Positions 14,321 through 22,499 of a stretch of 26,687 nt of DNA are shown here, in pieces (positions within the stretch are counted from its first letter, which is position 1; every line of letters starts with the position of its first letter). The translations under genes were made by a program, and so were the position numbers. Location: the NCBI GenBank assembly GCA_036276195.1, contig DATBED010000022.1, forward strand, positions 1-26,687, written 5' to 3'. Origin of the DNA: DATBED01 sp036276195. GTDB lineage: Bacteria; Patescibacteriota; Saccharimonadia; Saccharimonadales; UBA4665. The notes beneath the pieces are model-generated. The model had not been told where the DNA came from. It ran no database searches and saw nothing but the letters and a program-made list of their open reading frames with translations.

Positions 14321-16105
14321 ATGTCTAACCCAATCAAAGATAACCAAGTAGCAAATTACTACTGGCGTCGTGCCAATAAGTACCGGCGTCTGGTTCTTGG
14401 CATACTTTTTAGCATTCCGTTGACAGTTTTAGTTAATAACTATTTGCCAGCTTTGATCGTGGCAAGCGTTTTAAGCAGTTTAAGCCAGCATCATTTTCAC
14501 GCCCATAATGTATGGCAAAGTTACGGACCAATTTTGGTAGCCTACGCGACTCTGATTCTAGGAGGTGTATTTACCTGGCGAATTGTTGACCGCTTTATGT
14601 GGCGATTAGAAGCTAACGTTTTGCGTGATATTTCCGAAGAAGTTTTTAACCATTTGATGGAAGAAAGCGCCGATTTTCACGCCAACAATTTTACTGGATC
14701 ACTGGTTTCTCAGACCAACAAACTAACAAATGGTTATGTTCGGGTAGCCGATACGACAGTTTTCCAAGTTTATCCTCTAATCTCTGGCTTAGTTATTGTT
14801 AGCGTTATCTTGGCAACGCGCGCGCCGTTGTTTGTGGTTTTATTGATTAGTTTCGCGGCTTTTTATTTATTTAGTGCTATTAAAATATCAAAGCCGGTTC
14901 AAAAGCGAAGCAAAGCCTTCGCGGCCACAGAGAGTAAGCAAACAGGATTTCTAGCCGATGCTATTGCGAACGTCATGGCAATTAAAAGTTTTGGCCGTGG
15001 TCACTACGAAAGAAAACGTTTTAATAAAGCTACGACCGATACTTACAATCACCTGTTTTTATTCGCAGGTGCTTTGCAGCGTCAGCTCAACATACTGGGA
15101 GTATTAAGCCGCGGAATTTCATCCGTTGCCCTGCTTATGGCAGTGGTTAGCGTAGTGATTTTTGGCGCCAACATCGGCACGGTCTTCCTGATTTTAAGCT
15201 ACACTTCCAGTATCGTAGAACAACTGTTCCAGTTCAGTAACAACAGCTTGCGATCTTATAGCCGGGCTTTTGGGGATGCCACCGATATGGTCGAAATATT
15301 AGCCGAACAGCCTAGCGTTCAAGATCCGGTCAAGCCTGAAAAAGTCCATGTCAAAGACGGAGAGATCGAATTCAATAATGTTACCTTTACTCATGCCGGC
15401 GCCGATGACGCTATATTCGAAAGGTTGAATCTAAAGTTAAAACCAGGTGAAAAAATTGGATTGGTTGGACATTCTGGTTCTGGTAAAACCACAATTACCC
15501 GGCTGCTGTTGCGCTTTTCCGATCTAGACGGTGGTCAAATATTGATCGACGGGCAAAATATTGCTAACATCACGCAGGACGATTTACATAATTACATCGC
15601 TTTTGTGCCACAAGAGCCATTACTGTTTCATCGTAGTATCGCTGATAATATTTCTTATGGGAATATAGATGCTCCTCATTCAGAAATCGAGCGCGTTGCT
15701 AAATACGCACACGCCGACGAGTTTATTGAAAACCTTCCAAGGGGTTATGAAACACTGGTTGGTGAGCGCGGCGTTAAGCTGTCTGGTGGCCAGAGGCAGC
15801 GGGTGGCCATTGCTCGTGCCATGCTCAAAAATGCCCCGATACTAGTGCTCGACGAAGCCACCTCGGCCCTCGACAGCGAAAGCGAGGTACTGATTCAAGA
15901 CGCCCTGTGGAAGCTGATGGAAGGCCGCACTGCCATCGTGATTGCCCACCGTTTGAGCACTATCCAAAAAATGGACCGCATTATCGTGCTCGACAACGGC
16001 CGAGTCGTCGAGCAAGGTTCCCACAAAGAACTACTGGCCCGCGACGGCACCTACGCCCGCCTCTGGGCCCACCAGTCCGGCGGCTTCATCGAGGACGAGG
16101 AGTAA
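14321..16105 (+). CDS. ABC exporter half-transporter 1
   Basis: This is a fused membrane-plus-ATPase exporter subunit of 594 residues (MsbA/multidrug type). The membrane domain (about 1-330) has six hydrophobic segments. The ATPase domain has Walker A GHSGSGKTT (about 383-391), Q-loop VPQEP, signature LSGGQRQR (about 487), Walker B ILVLDEATSALD (about 506) and the H-loop AHRLST. It has all residues needed for catalysis. It is the first of three tandem paralogues, starting after a hairpin-borne ribosome site. Base composition shifts within the gene: the membrane half is AT-rich, whereas the last 300 bases are markedly GC-rich. The exported substrate is unknown. Confidence 0.93.
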   Translation: MSNPIKDNQVANYYWRRANKYRRLVLGILFSIPLTVLVNNYLPALIVASVLSSLSQHHFHAHNVWQSYGPILVAYATLILGGVFTWRIVDRFMWRLEANVLRDISEEVFNHLMEESADFHANNFTGSLVSQTNKLTNGYVRVADTTVFQVYPLISGLVIVSVILATRAPLFVVLLISFAAFYLFSAIKISKPVQKRSKAFAATESKQTGFLADAIANVMAIKSFGRGHYERKRFNKATTDTYNHLFLFAGALQRQLNILGVLSRGISSVALLMAVVSVVIFGANIGTVFLILSYTSSIVEQLFQFSNNSLRSYSRAFGDATDMVEILAEQPSVQDPVKPEKVHVKDGEIEFNNVTFTHAGADDAIFERLNLKLKPGEKIGLVGHSGSGKTTITRLLLRFSDLDGGQILIDGQNIANITQDDLHNYIAFVPQEPLLFHRSIADNISYGNIDAPHSEIERVAKYAHADEFIENLPRGYETLVGERGVKLSGGQRQRVAIARAMLKNAPILVLDEATSALDSESEVLIQDALWKLMEGRTAIVIAHRLSTIQKMDRIIVLDNGRVVEQGSHKELLARDGTYARLWAHQSGGFIEDEE

Positions 16106-16109
16106 AAAT

Positions 16110-17885
16110 ATGAAATTGAAAAACTACTACTCGCTCCGCTCCTTCCTGAACTATATCGGCCGCTATAAGCTGCGTCTGTCTATTGTTTTCGCGAGTTTCG
16201 TGGTGGCAAATTTATTGCTGGCGATAATACCTCTATTTATCGGCTGGCTAGTCGGCGACTTGGCTGCTCACCCAGTTAATACTCATGGGGTGGAATTAGC
16301 CGTTATTGTGCTGATTGCATGCAGCGTCGGCCACGATATAATGTGGCACGTCAGCGAGTTTCTTTATCTGAAGCTGTTTATGGGTATAATTTACAAATAC
16401 GAGAACATTATCTTCCAGCAAGTGATCGAGAAACCATATCCCTATTTTGTCGATAAGTTTACCGGGAAAATATCTTCCTATATAACCACTTTAAGTCAAG
16501 AATTCCGGGAACAGCTTGAGAAGTTTTTCTGGGATTACGCCAGCCATGTGGTGTCACTGATAACCGTCTGCGTGTTATTAATCGTCCTCAACTGGCAAAC
16601 AGGCTTGGTCTTTGTCGGCTCTATATTACTAATGCTAATCATCGGAACCCACACCGTATCTAACAGTATAAAGTACGAAAAAGTTTTGACGGACGTACAG
16701 TCAACCAAGAATGGCAAGATTATCGATGCCATTGCCAATTTTGTAAACGTTAAGTCTTTTAAAAAAGAAGATGAAGAAATTAAACGCATCAAGGTGGAAC
16801 AAGACAAGACCATCCACACCGCCAAGCGGTCTTTCTTATGGTCAATGTTCTTCTGGGGGTCGATGGGCCTGATAGTCCGCATGGTGATATGGCCGGCCAC
16901 TATTCTGCTTAATGTCTACCTCTTCTTACATCATCAAATTTCGCTGGCTCAACTGACGGCTTTCTTGACAGCCGTCACCTTATTCACAACCTATGTATGG
17001 GACATAATCTGGAGTCTTTCTCAATTTACCTTGAAATTGGCACGAGTCGAGGAAGCCTACACTTATTTGTTTGGGCCAACCAATTTAAGCGCCGAATATT
17101 TCCAGAAATTAGATGCGCCGGCTAAGGCCAGAAGCTTCGATAACTCGCTGGTGTTGAGCAAGTTGCACTTTGCTTACCCTGATCAACCGGACACCAATGC
17201 CTTAGTGGCCATAAATCTCGAAATTAAAAAAGGTGAGAAGATTGGCATTGTAGGCAAAAGCGGTAGCGGCAAAACAACTTTAACGAAATTAATGCTGGGT
17301 TACTACCCTGTTGAGGACGGGCAGATCTTACTGGACGGTCAGCCAATTAAGACAACTGAACTAGCTAAGCTGATATCTTATGTTCCCCAAGATACTGCCC
17401 TGTTCCACCGTTCTATCGCTGAAAATATCGCTTACGCATCACACAAAGCAGTAACTCGCCAAGATATTGAGAAAGCGGCCAAACAGGCGCACGCCGAAGA
17501 GTTCATTGTTCAAATACCCGAAAAATACGACGCTCTGGTCGGCGAGCGCGGTGTTAAATTATCGGCTGGCCAACGCCAGCGCATAGCCATAGCCCGCGCT
17601 TACCTAGACGACAAGCCCGTCCTGGTTTTAGACGAAGCCACCAGCGCTCTAGACAGTGAAAGCGAGATCTTTGTTCAACAAGCCCTGGAAGCGCTCTGGC
17701 AGCACAAAACTGTCTTGGCAATCGCCCACCGCCTTAGTACCCTACGCAATATGGACAGAATAGTCGTACTAGAGAAAGGCCGGATAGTGGAAGAAGGTTC
17801 ACATGCTGATTTACTGAAACAAAATGGCCTTTACGCTCGGCTGTGGGCCCACCAATCCGGCGGCTTCATCGAAGATGAAGGCTAA
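16110..17885 (+). CDS. ABC exporter half-transporter 2
   Basis: This is a second fused exporter subunit of 591 residues, four bases after the first, with GAGGAG overlapping the upstream stop as its ribosome site. Membrane segments occupy about 1-320. The ATPase domain has Walker A GKSGSGKTT (about 382), signature LSAGQRQR with Ala in place of the first Gly (about 483), Walker B VLVLDEATSALD and AHRLST. It is more diverged in the membrane domain than copies 1 and 3 are from each other. It ends with LYARLWAHQSGGFIEDEG, the tail shared by all three. It could pair with copy 1 or 3 as a heterodimer. Confidence 0.93.
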   Translation: MKLKNYYSLRSFLNYIGRYKLRLSIVFASFVVANLLLAIIPLFIGWLVGDLAAHPVNTHGVELAVIVLIACSVGHDIMWHVSEFLYLKLFMGIIYKYENIIFQQVIEKPYPYFVDKFTGKISSYITTLSQEFREQLEKFFWDYASHVVSLITVCVLLIVLNWQTGLVFVGSILLMLIIGTHTVSNSIKYEKVLTDVQSTKNGKIIDAIANFVNVKSFKKEDEEIKRIKVEQDKTIHTAKRSFLWSMFFWGSMGLIVRMVIWPATILLNVYLFLHHQISLAQLTAFLTAVTLFTTYVWDIIWSLSQFTLKLARVEEAYTYLFGPTNLSAEYFQKLDAPAKARSFDNSLVLSKLHFAYPDQPDTNALVAINLEIKKGEKIGIVGKSGSGKTTLTKLMLGYYPVEDGQILLDGQPIKTTELAKLISYVPQDTALFHRSIAENIAYASHKAVTRQDIEKAAKQAHAEEFIVQIPEKYDALVGERGVKLSAGQRQRIAIARAYLDDKPVLVLDEATSALDSESEIFVQQALEALWQHKTVLAIAHRLSTLRNMDRIVVLEKGRIVEEGSHADLLKQNGLYARLWAHQSGGFIEDEG

Positions 17886-17894
17886 GTTGTTACA

Positions 17895-19682
17895 ATGAAT
17901 GATGTGCCACCAGCTTTGCCACCCCAAAAATCCGCCAATGCTAAAACCATAGGTCTTTACCTCCGCTACTGGCGACAATATCCGCTCTACACTATCGGCA
18001 GCATCATGTTCAGCCTAGTGATAGCGATTCAGGCCATCATTGTGCCCCTTATGGTAGCCCTGGTTTTAAACAAACTACTACATAATCATATTTTAGACTG
18101 GAACTTTATATGGCTGACAGCGATTCTTCAGCTGGCCCTGATTGGGCTTGGCTACATCAGTGATGATAAAGGCGTCTCTGAGCTCCATCTAAACGTAGAA
18201 AAAGACCTCTACAGAGATTGTTTTGATTATTTGGCTTATCAAGACTACTCATTCTTTGCTAATCGCTTTAGCGGTTCAATCGTTACCCAAGCTAGCCGGT
18301 TCGCTAAAGCTTACACGACTTTTACCGACACCATCTTTTTTAATCTTTTGCCGCAACTGTTTAGCGTACTGATTGCCATAGGTATTATGATTCATTACAG
18401 CCCGCTTTTAGGCATGACTGTTCTAATCTTATGGTTTATTTCAATAGGCGTGATCGTCAAGTTTGCCTTGCAGCGATTACCTTTGAGACGCGCCGCCGTA
18501 TCCAAAGAGAGTGAACAAATAGGCGAACTAGCTGACGTAGTAACTAATTCGTTGACTGTCAAAACTTTTGCCGCCGAGGAACGAGAAAAGAAACGTTACG
18601 CCATGATTAACGATATGCGCGGAGGCTTGTATTTCAAAAGTTGGCACAAAGCAGTTCGCAATGTCTGGATTATTCGTGCTTACTGCGCGCTGCTCTTGAT
18701 GATCATATTTGTGGGCGGCATTTTAAAAGTAAAGGACGGCAGCCTAGGCATCGCTACTTTTTTGCTGTTTCAAGTCTACATATTTCAAATTATAGATAGT
18801 ATTGGGCGCAGCAGCTTCATTGTCAGACAGCTGGAAGCCGTCGCCGGTGACGGCCAGGAAATGACGGAGCTGCTTGAACAACCGCCGAACATTCAAGACA
18901 AGCCCACTGCCGAGAAATCACACGTCAAAAATGGTGCTATAGAATTTTCGCATATGACCTTTCAATACAGTGATAATAACAGTGAGGAAACTTTATTTAA
19001 TAATTTTAACCTTCAAATTGCCCCGGGCGAAAAGGTTGGGTTGGTCGGCCCGAGCGGCGGCGGCAAAACGACAATTACCCGCCTGTTGCTGCGATTTATG
19101 GATATCCAATCAGGCGCCATAAAAATTGATGAACAAGACATCCGTGATATAAAACAGCAAGGTCTGCGCCGGGCCATCGCTTATGTACCCCAAGAACCAC
19201 TGCTGTTTCATCGCTCCATCAAAGAAAATATTAGCTACGGCAAATTAGCTGCCAGCGACGAAGAAATTATAGAAGTCGCCAAAAAGTCCTTCGCTCATAA
19301 TTTTATAAAAGACCTGCCGCAAGGCTATGACACCTTAGTCGGTGAACGCGGCGTCAAACTAAGCGGCGGCCAACGCCAACGTGTAGCCGTGGCTCGAGCC
19401 ATGCTGGCTAACGCTCCGATTCTGGTTTTAGATGAAGCCACTTCGGCCCTTGATTCCGAAAGTGAGCGCTACATCCAAAAGGCACTCTGGGAACTTATGA
19501 AAACCAAAACAGCCGTAGTAATTGCCCATCGCTTGAGCACGATTCAGCGCATGGATAGAATTGTCGTCTTAGACGAAGGCCGAATAGTCGAAGAAGGTTC
19601 GCACGCCGATTTATTGAAACAAAACGGATTATACGCTCGGCTGTGGGCGCACCAATCCGGCGGCTTCATCGAGGAAGACTAG
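17895..19682 (+). CDS. ABC exporter half-transporter 3
   Basis: This is the third fused exporter subunit, 595 residues, nine bases after copy 2 and without a strong ribosome site. Walker A is GPSGGGKTT (about 385), followed by VPQEP, LSGGQRQR (about 489), ILVLDEATSALD and AHRLST. The ATPase domain is closest to copy 1, but the final 40 codons match copy 2 almost exactly (GRIVEEGSHADLLKQNGLYA onward). This hints at recombination between paralogues. An odd number of half-transporters means at least one must homodimerise or partner elsewhere. Confidence 0.93.
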   Translation: MNDVPPALPPQKSANAKTIGLYLRYWRQYPLYTIGSIMFSLVIAIQAIIVPLMVALVLNKLLHNHILDWNFIWLTAILQLALIGLGYISDDKGVSELHLNVEKDLYRDCFDYLAYQDYSFFANRFSGSIVTQASRFAKAYTTFTDTIFFNLLPQLFSVLIAIGIMIHYSPLLGMTVLILWFISIGVIVKFALQRLPLRRAAVSKESEQIGELADVVTNSLTVKTFAAEEREKKRYAMINDMRGGLYFKSWHKAVRNVWIIRAYCALLLMIIFVGGILKVKDGSLGIATFLLFQVYIFQIIDSIGRSSFIVRQLEAVAGDGQEMTELLEQPPNIQDKPTAEKSHVKNGAIEFSHMTFQYSDNNSEETLFNNFNLQIAPGEKVGLVGPSGGGKTTITRLLLRFMDIQSGAIKIDEQDIRDIKQQGLRRAIAYVPQEPLLFHRSIKENISYGKLAASDEEIIEVAKKSFAHNFIKDLPQGYDTLVGERGVKLSGGQRQRVAVARAMLANAPILVLDEATSALDSESERYIQKALWELMKTKTAVVIAHRLSTIQRMDRIVVLDEGRIVEEGSHADLLKQNGLYARLWAHQSGGFIEED

Positions 19683-19694
19683 AGAGTTGTCCGG

Positions 19695-19738
19695 AGCACT
19701 GTCGAGATAGTAACAAACGTTACTAAGTGGACAGCGCT
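19695..19738. terminator. Nested hairpins between ABC copy 3 and the convergent DUF2127 gene
   Basis: AGCACTGTC (19695-19703) pairs with GACAGCGCT (19730-19738), eight pairs with one mismatch. Inside it AGTAAC (19709-19714) pairs with GTTACT (19719-19724) around AAAC. The outer arm touches the stop of the minus-strand gene. T-runs are weak (TTT only), so it is a likely but atypical transcript end for both genes. Confidence 0.5.
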
Positions 19739-19739
19739 T

Positions 19740-20234
19740 TCAGGGCGTGGTTGTAGTTGAGGGGGAGCGGACTTTTTGCCATTCGCGCCAGACCAGCCAG
19801 ATAATGATGGCGTCTAAAATACTCAAAAAAGCCATGCTGAAGGTGGGCTTAGTCACCAGTAAGTAGATCTGATAGACCAAGAAAAGGCTCAAGGCGCCGA
19901 GAGCCCACGGATAGGCCCACAGCTTATTCAGCAGCAGACAAACGACCAAAACCACTTTGACCAGGCCATGGGTAAGCAAAAAAGCCACGGCAAAGACGTG
20001 GCTGGTGGTTGCCAGATGATGACCGGCGGTTTGAACGCGTAGGGCCAAGAAATTATGCGGGTTTTCTTGCAGGGCGTCTTGCGTTAAAAAAGCCGTGATA
20101 CCGGTGATGGTCTGAGGGCTTAAAACCAAAATAAGGATGCCGCCGGTCAACTCCAATAGCCCATCGATACCCTTGATGATGATACCGATCTCGTAGGTCT
20201 TGTCGAGCAGAGTTTGGGGTCGGAACATTGGCAT
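19740..20234 (-). CDS. DUF2127 family membrane protein
   Basis: The 164-residue protein has four hydrophobic segments (about 16-38, 80-104, 108-125 and 132-148). The pattern LLDKTYEIGIIIKGIDGLLE with a later SHVFAVAFLLTHGLVKVVLV is typical of DUF2127 proteins, whose function is unknown. The first ATG (20232-20234) lies exactly six bases after TATAGT, and the methyltransferase stop TGA directly precedes that hexamer. This favours a leaderless start over the second ATG at 20228. Confidence 0.82.
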   Translation of the reverse strand: MPMFRPQTLLDKTYEIGIIIKGIDGLLELTGGILILVLSPQTITGITAFLTQDALQENPHNFLALRVQTAGHHLATTSHVFAVAFLLTHGLVKVVLVVCLLLNKLWAYPWALGALSLFLVYQIYLLVTKPTFSMAFLSILDAIIIWLVWREWQKVRSPSTTTTP

Positions 20235-20240
20235 ATTGTT

Positions 20241-20249
20241 ACTATATCA
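20241..20249 (-). promoter_or_regulatory. DUF2127 promoter fused to the methyltransferase stop codon
   Basis: The minus strand reads TGA-TATAGT-AACAAT-ATG. TGA (20247-20249) ends the methyltransferase gene and supplies the TGn of an extended -10. The arrangement is base-for-base equivalent to the trhO junction. Confidence 0.6.
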
Positions 20250-21032
20250 CGAGGCTAGACGCCCGGCTCCGGGCTTACTTACAATGATCTGCAGCATCTG
20301 CGCCATGTCACGAAGCGACGGCTCCCGGCCAGCTTGAATCTCATTAGAAATTATAAATCTCAGCTCGCTTGTCGGAATGTCTGCCCATAGCCTATAGTCA
20401 TTATCATGTAAAACCCTGACGCCGTACTTGCCAATCGTCTTAAGGCCGATTCGTTTAGTCATAAATTCAAGCTGCTCAAAACTATATGCCCGTCTTGCTA
20501 TGCCCTCGTGATTTAAAGATATTCGATTAAGTTCCGGTATATCCTCTGGCTTGGCCTGCTGTCTCGCGGCATCAAGGCCTTTGCTAAGCAGTGACAGTAA
20601 ACCGCCGGGACGTAGAACATCGCAGAGATTTCGCAATTGGCTAACTGGGTGTTCTAGCTCATACATCAACACCCCGTGACTCAAAATGAGATCAAATGTA
20701 TTATGCAATCCCGCCAAAGAATGCTCATCGCCTTGTTCTATCTTAATTCTTTTCCGCATGGATGGCTCCCCCTGCGATAGGGTTTGCCTGGCTATATCCA
20801 CCATCTTATCCGACTCGTCTATAACTGTTACATTGTGGCCAAGCGAGGCCAACCATATGGCGTCACGGCCATCGCCACCACCAAAATCCAGCACTTCCAG
20901 ATGCTCAATGTCCAGTAAGTGCTCCTGTAAGTTATAGCGCGTCACGTCCTGACGAACGCGACCACGAACCGTGGCATAGTGATCACTCGTAAAGTGTTCG
21001 GCCGCTTTGTCAAAACGATGGACTTCGCCCAT
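20247..21032 (-). CDS. SAM-dependent methyltransferase, CmoM (SmtA)-like
   Basis: The 261-residue class I methyltransferase has SAM motif I VLDFGGGDGRDA (47-58), acidic motif II VIDESDKM and VLRPGGLLSLL (139-149). From memory of E. coli CmoM, the resemblance runs through the whole protein: an N-terminal FDKAAEHFxxxxYAT segment, GGGDG, LILSHGVLMY, LRPGG and a late GKYGVRVLHD. CmoM methylates the carboxyl of cmo5U34 in tRNA. The same window encodes TrhO, which acts earlier in that pathway, and tRNA-Val(UAC). CmoA and CmoB are not in the window. The gene lies six bases after bL25, so they are probably co-transcribed. The methyltransferase call is firm; the CmoM assignment is a good inference. 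Confidence 0.8.
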   Translation of the reverse strand: MGEVHRFDKAAEHFTSDHYATVRGRVRQDVTRYNLQEHLLDIEHLEVLDFGGGDGRDAIWLASLGHNVTVIDESDKMVDIARQTLSQGEPSMRKRIKIEQGDEHSLAGLHNTFDLILSHGVLMYELEHPVSQLRNLCDVLRPGGLLSLLSKGLDAARQQAKPEDIPELNRISLNHEGIARRAYSFEQLEFMTKRIGLKTIGKYGVRVLHDNDYRLWADIPTSELRFIISNEIQAGREPSLRDMAQMLQIIVSKPGAGRLAS

Positions 21033-21038
21033 GACTTA

Positions 21039-21809
21039 TTAAGATTGTTTTTCGGCGTTCTTGTCTTTTTTGGCGGCTTCGATAGATGCTGGCTTAGGCT
21101 CTTTTTGCTCTTTACCACCAGGACGATCTTCGGCGGGCTGAGTACCTTCTTCGGCGCTGCTTTCGTGCTCGGATTCGACGGATTCAGCGTCTTCGGCCTC
21201 GGCGTCACCGCCAGCATCGTCGTTAGCGGCCGCCAGAGCACTTGGTTCATAAACCGTGGCGATGGCATGCTCAGACTCGGTCTCGATTTCGACACCTTCG
21301 GGCGCAATTAGGTCGGCTACGGTGATGTGGTCACCTATTTCGACCAATTTTTCGGCGTCGTATTCCAAAAAGTCGGGCAGTTTGGTCGGAATGGCTTTGA
21401 CCTGAACAGTGTCGAGCTGGGTTAGAACTATAAGGCTGTTGCGCTCGGCCGGGCTGGATTCGTTGCCGTCTGCGTAGCGCGGCCGGACCGGGATTTCGGC
21501 TTCGACCTTTTGGTCTTTATCGACGGCGTTAAAAACAATGTGACGCAGCTGATGCTTGCGCGGGTCAAACTCGGCATCTTTTATAAGTGCCACGAAATTA
21601 AGGTCGCCGGTAGCCAGCTCTACCGGGTGGTGTTTGCCGGCCTGTTGCCAGACCTTAAGCATGGCGACAGCATTGCCTTGCACGTGCAGCGACGGCTTAC
21701 CGTGATCGTGAATTACGGCCGGTACTTGGCCTTCACGGCGCAAATGTTTAACGGCCTTGCCCATAACCTTGCGGGGTTCGAGTGTCAGACTAATTGAATC
21801 CTTTGCCAT
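21039..21809 (-). CDS. rplY: Ribosomal protein bL25 (general stress protein CTC type)
   Basis: bL25 binds 5S rRNA in the large subunit. This is the long CTC form: an N-terminal 5S-binding domain (LTLEPRKVMGKAVKHLRREG, then VPAVIHDHG, about 8-37), a C-terminal beta domain (to about 196), and a 60-residue low-complexity tail. The first half of the tail is strongly acidic and the second half Lys-rich. The start is the ATG at 21807-21809, giving 256 residues, with GAGAGG four bases upstream. The frame is open to 21893, but that stretch crosses the promoter and the divergent DedA start. It heads an operon with the CmoM-like gene. Confidence 0.92.
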   Translation of the reverse strand: MAKDSISLTLEPRKVMGKAVKHLRREGQVPAVIHDHGKPSLHVQGNAVAMLKVWQQAGKHHPVELATGDLNFVALIKDAEFDPRKHQLRHIVFNAVDKDQKVEAEIPVRPRYADGNESSPAERNSLIVLTQLDTVQVKAIPTKLPDFLEYDAEKLVEIGDHITVADLIAPEGVEIETESEHAIATVYEPSALAAANDDAGGDAEAEDAESVESEHESSAEEGTQPAEDRPGGKEQKEPKPASIEAAKKDKNAEKQS

Positions 21810-21813
21810 ACAA

Positions 21814-21841
21814 CCTCTCAATTCTTCATTACAGTATAACA
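21814..21841 (-). promoter_or_regulatory. bL25 extended -10 promoter and ribosome-binding site
   Basis: TGT-TATACT (hexamer 21833-21838) on the minus strand is identical to the Nudix -10 element. Here GAGAGG (21814-21819) follows, so the transcript has a short leader with a real Shine-Dalgarno, unlike the leaderless group. Confidence 0.6.
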
Positions 21842-21885
21842 GATTGAACTGGACGGCGGAAGCAAAAGCCGCTACGCTAGAAGCA

Positions 21886-22497
21886 ATGTTCAATGTTGAT
21901 CACATTATTCAGGTGGGTGGCTTGCTATTAATAGCAGCCCTCATTTTTGGCGAGTCGGGCATGTTCATCGGCTTTTTCTTCCCCGGTGACACGCTGCTTT
22001 TGAGCGCCGGCATCTTTGCCGCCCAAGGCAAGCTGCCGCTCGTTTGGACCATTCTAGTAATCGTCTTGGCTGCTGTCGCCGGCGATAACACCGGTTATCA
22101 CATTGGCAAGCGTTACGGCCGCAAATTATTTCGCAAACCGGATGGCTTGGTTTTTAAGCAAGAGTACGTCCAGCAAGCCGAAGCCTTTTACGAAAGATAC
22201 GGCTCCAAAACCATGCTAATCGCCCACTTTATACCGGTTATCCGCACCTTCGCCCCGGCCGTGGCCGGCATTGCCCGCATGAACTATAAGCAATTCTTCG
22301 CCTTCGATGCCATAGGCGACACAGCTTGGGCCATTATCGTGACCTTGATCGGCTACTGGTTTGGTACCAAAATTCCGAACATTGACCACTACATTTTGCT
22401 GGCCGTGGCCGCAGTGGTCATCATCACTCTAGGCCCCACTATTTATCACCTAGGCAAGGCCCTCCTCGCCAAACGCCACTCGAAAACTAGTAAGTAG
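21886..22497 (+). CDS. DedA family membrane protein
   Basis: DedA proteins are membrane proteins implicated in envelope lipid flipping and proton-motive-force homeostasis. The 203-residue protein starts at the ATG at 21886. It has the hallmark EXGMFIGFFFPGDTLLLSAG-like segment (about 20-40), AGDNTGYHIGKRYG (about 65-78) and the conserved FIPVIRTFAPAVAG with its Arg (about 115-128), then two C-terminal helices. The upstream part of the frame overlaps bL25 and is not real. No Shine-Dalgarno is clear. It converges on the next gene with only two bases between the stops. Confidence 0.9.
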   Translation: MFNVDHIIQVGGLLLIAALIFGESGMFIGFFFPGDTLLLSAGIFAAQGKLPLVWTILVIVLAAVAGDNTGYHIGKRYGRKLFRKPDGLVFKQEYVQQAEAFYERYGSKTMLIAHFIPVIRTFAPAVAGIARMNYKQFFAFDAIGDTAWAIIVTLIGYWFGTKIPNIDHYILLAVAAVVIITLGPTIYHLGKALLAKRHSKTSK

Positions 22498-22499
22498 AT

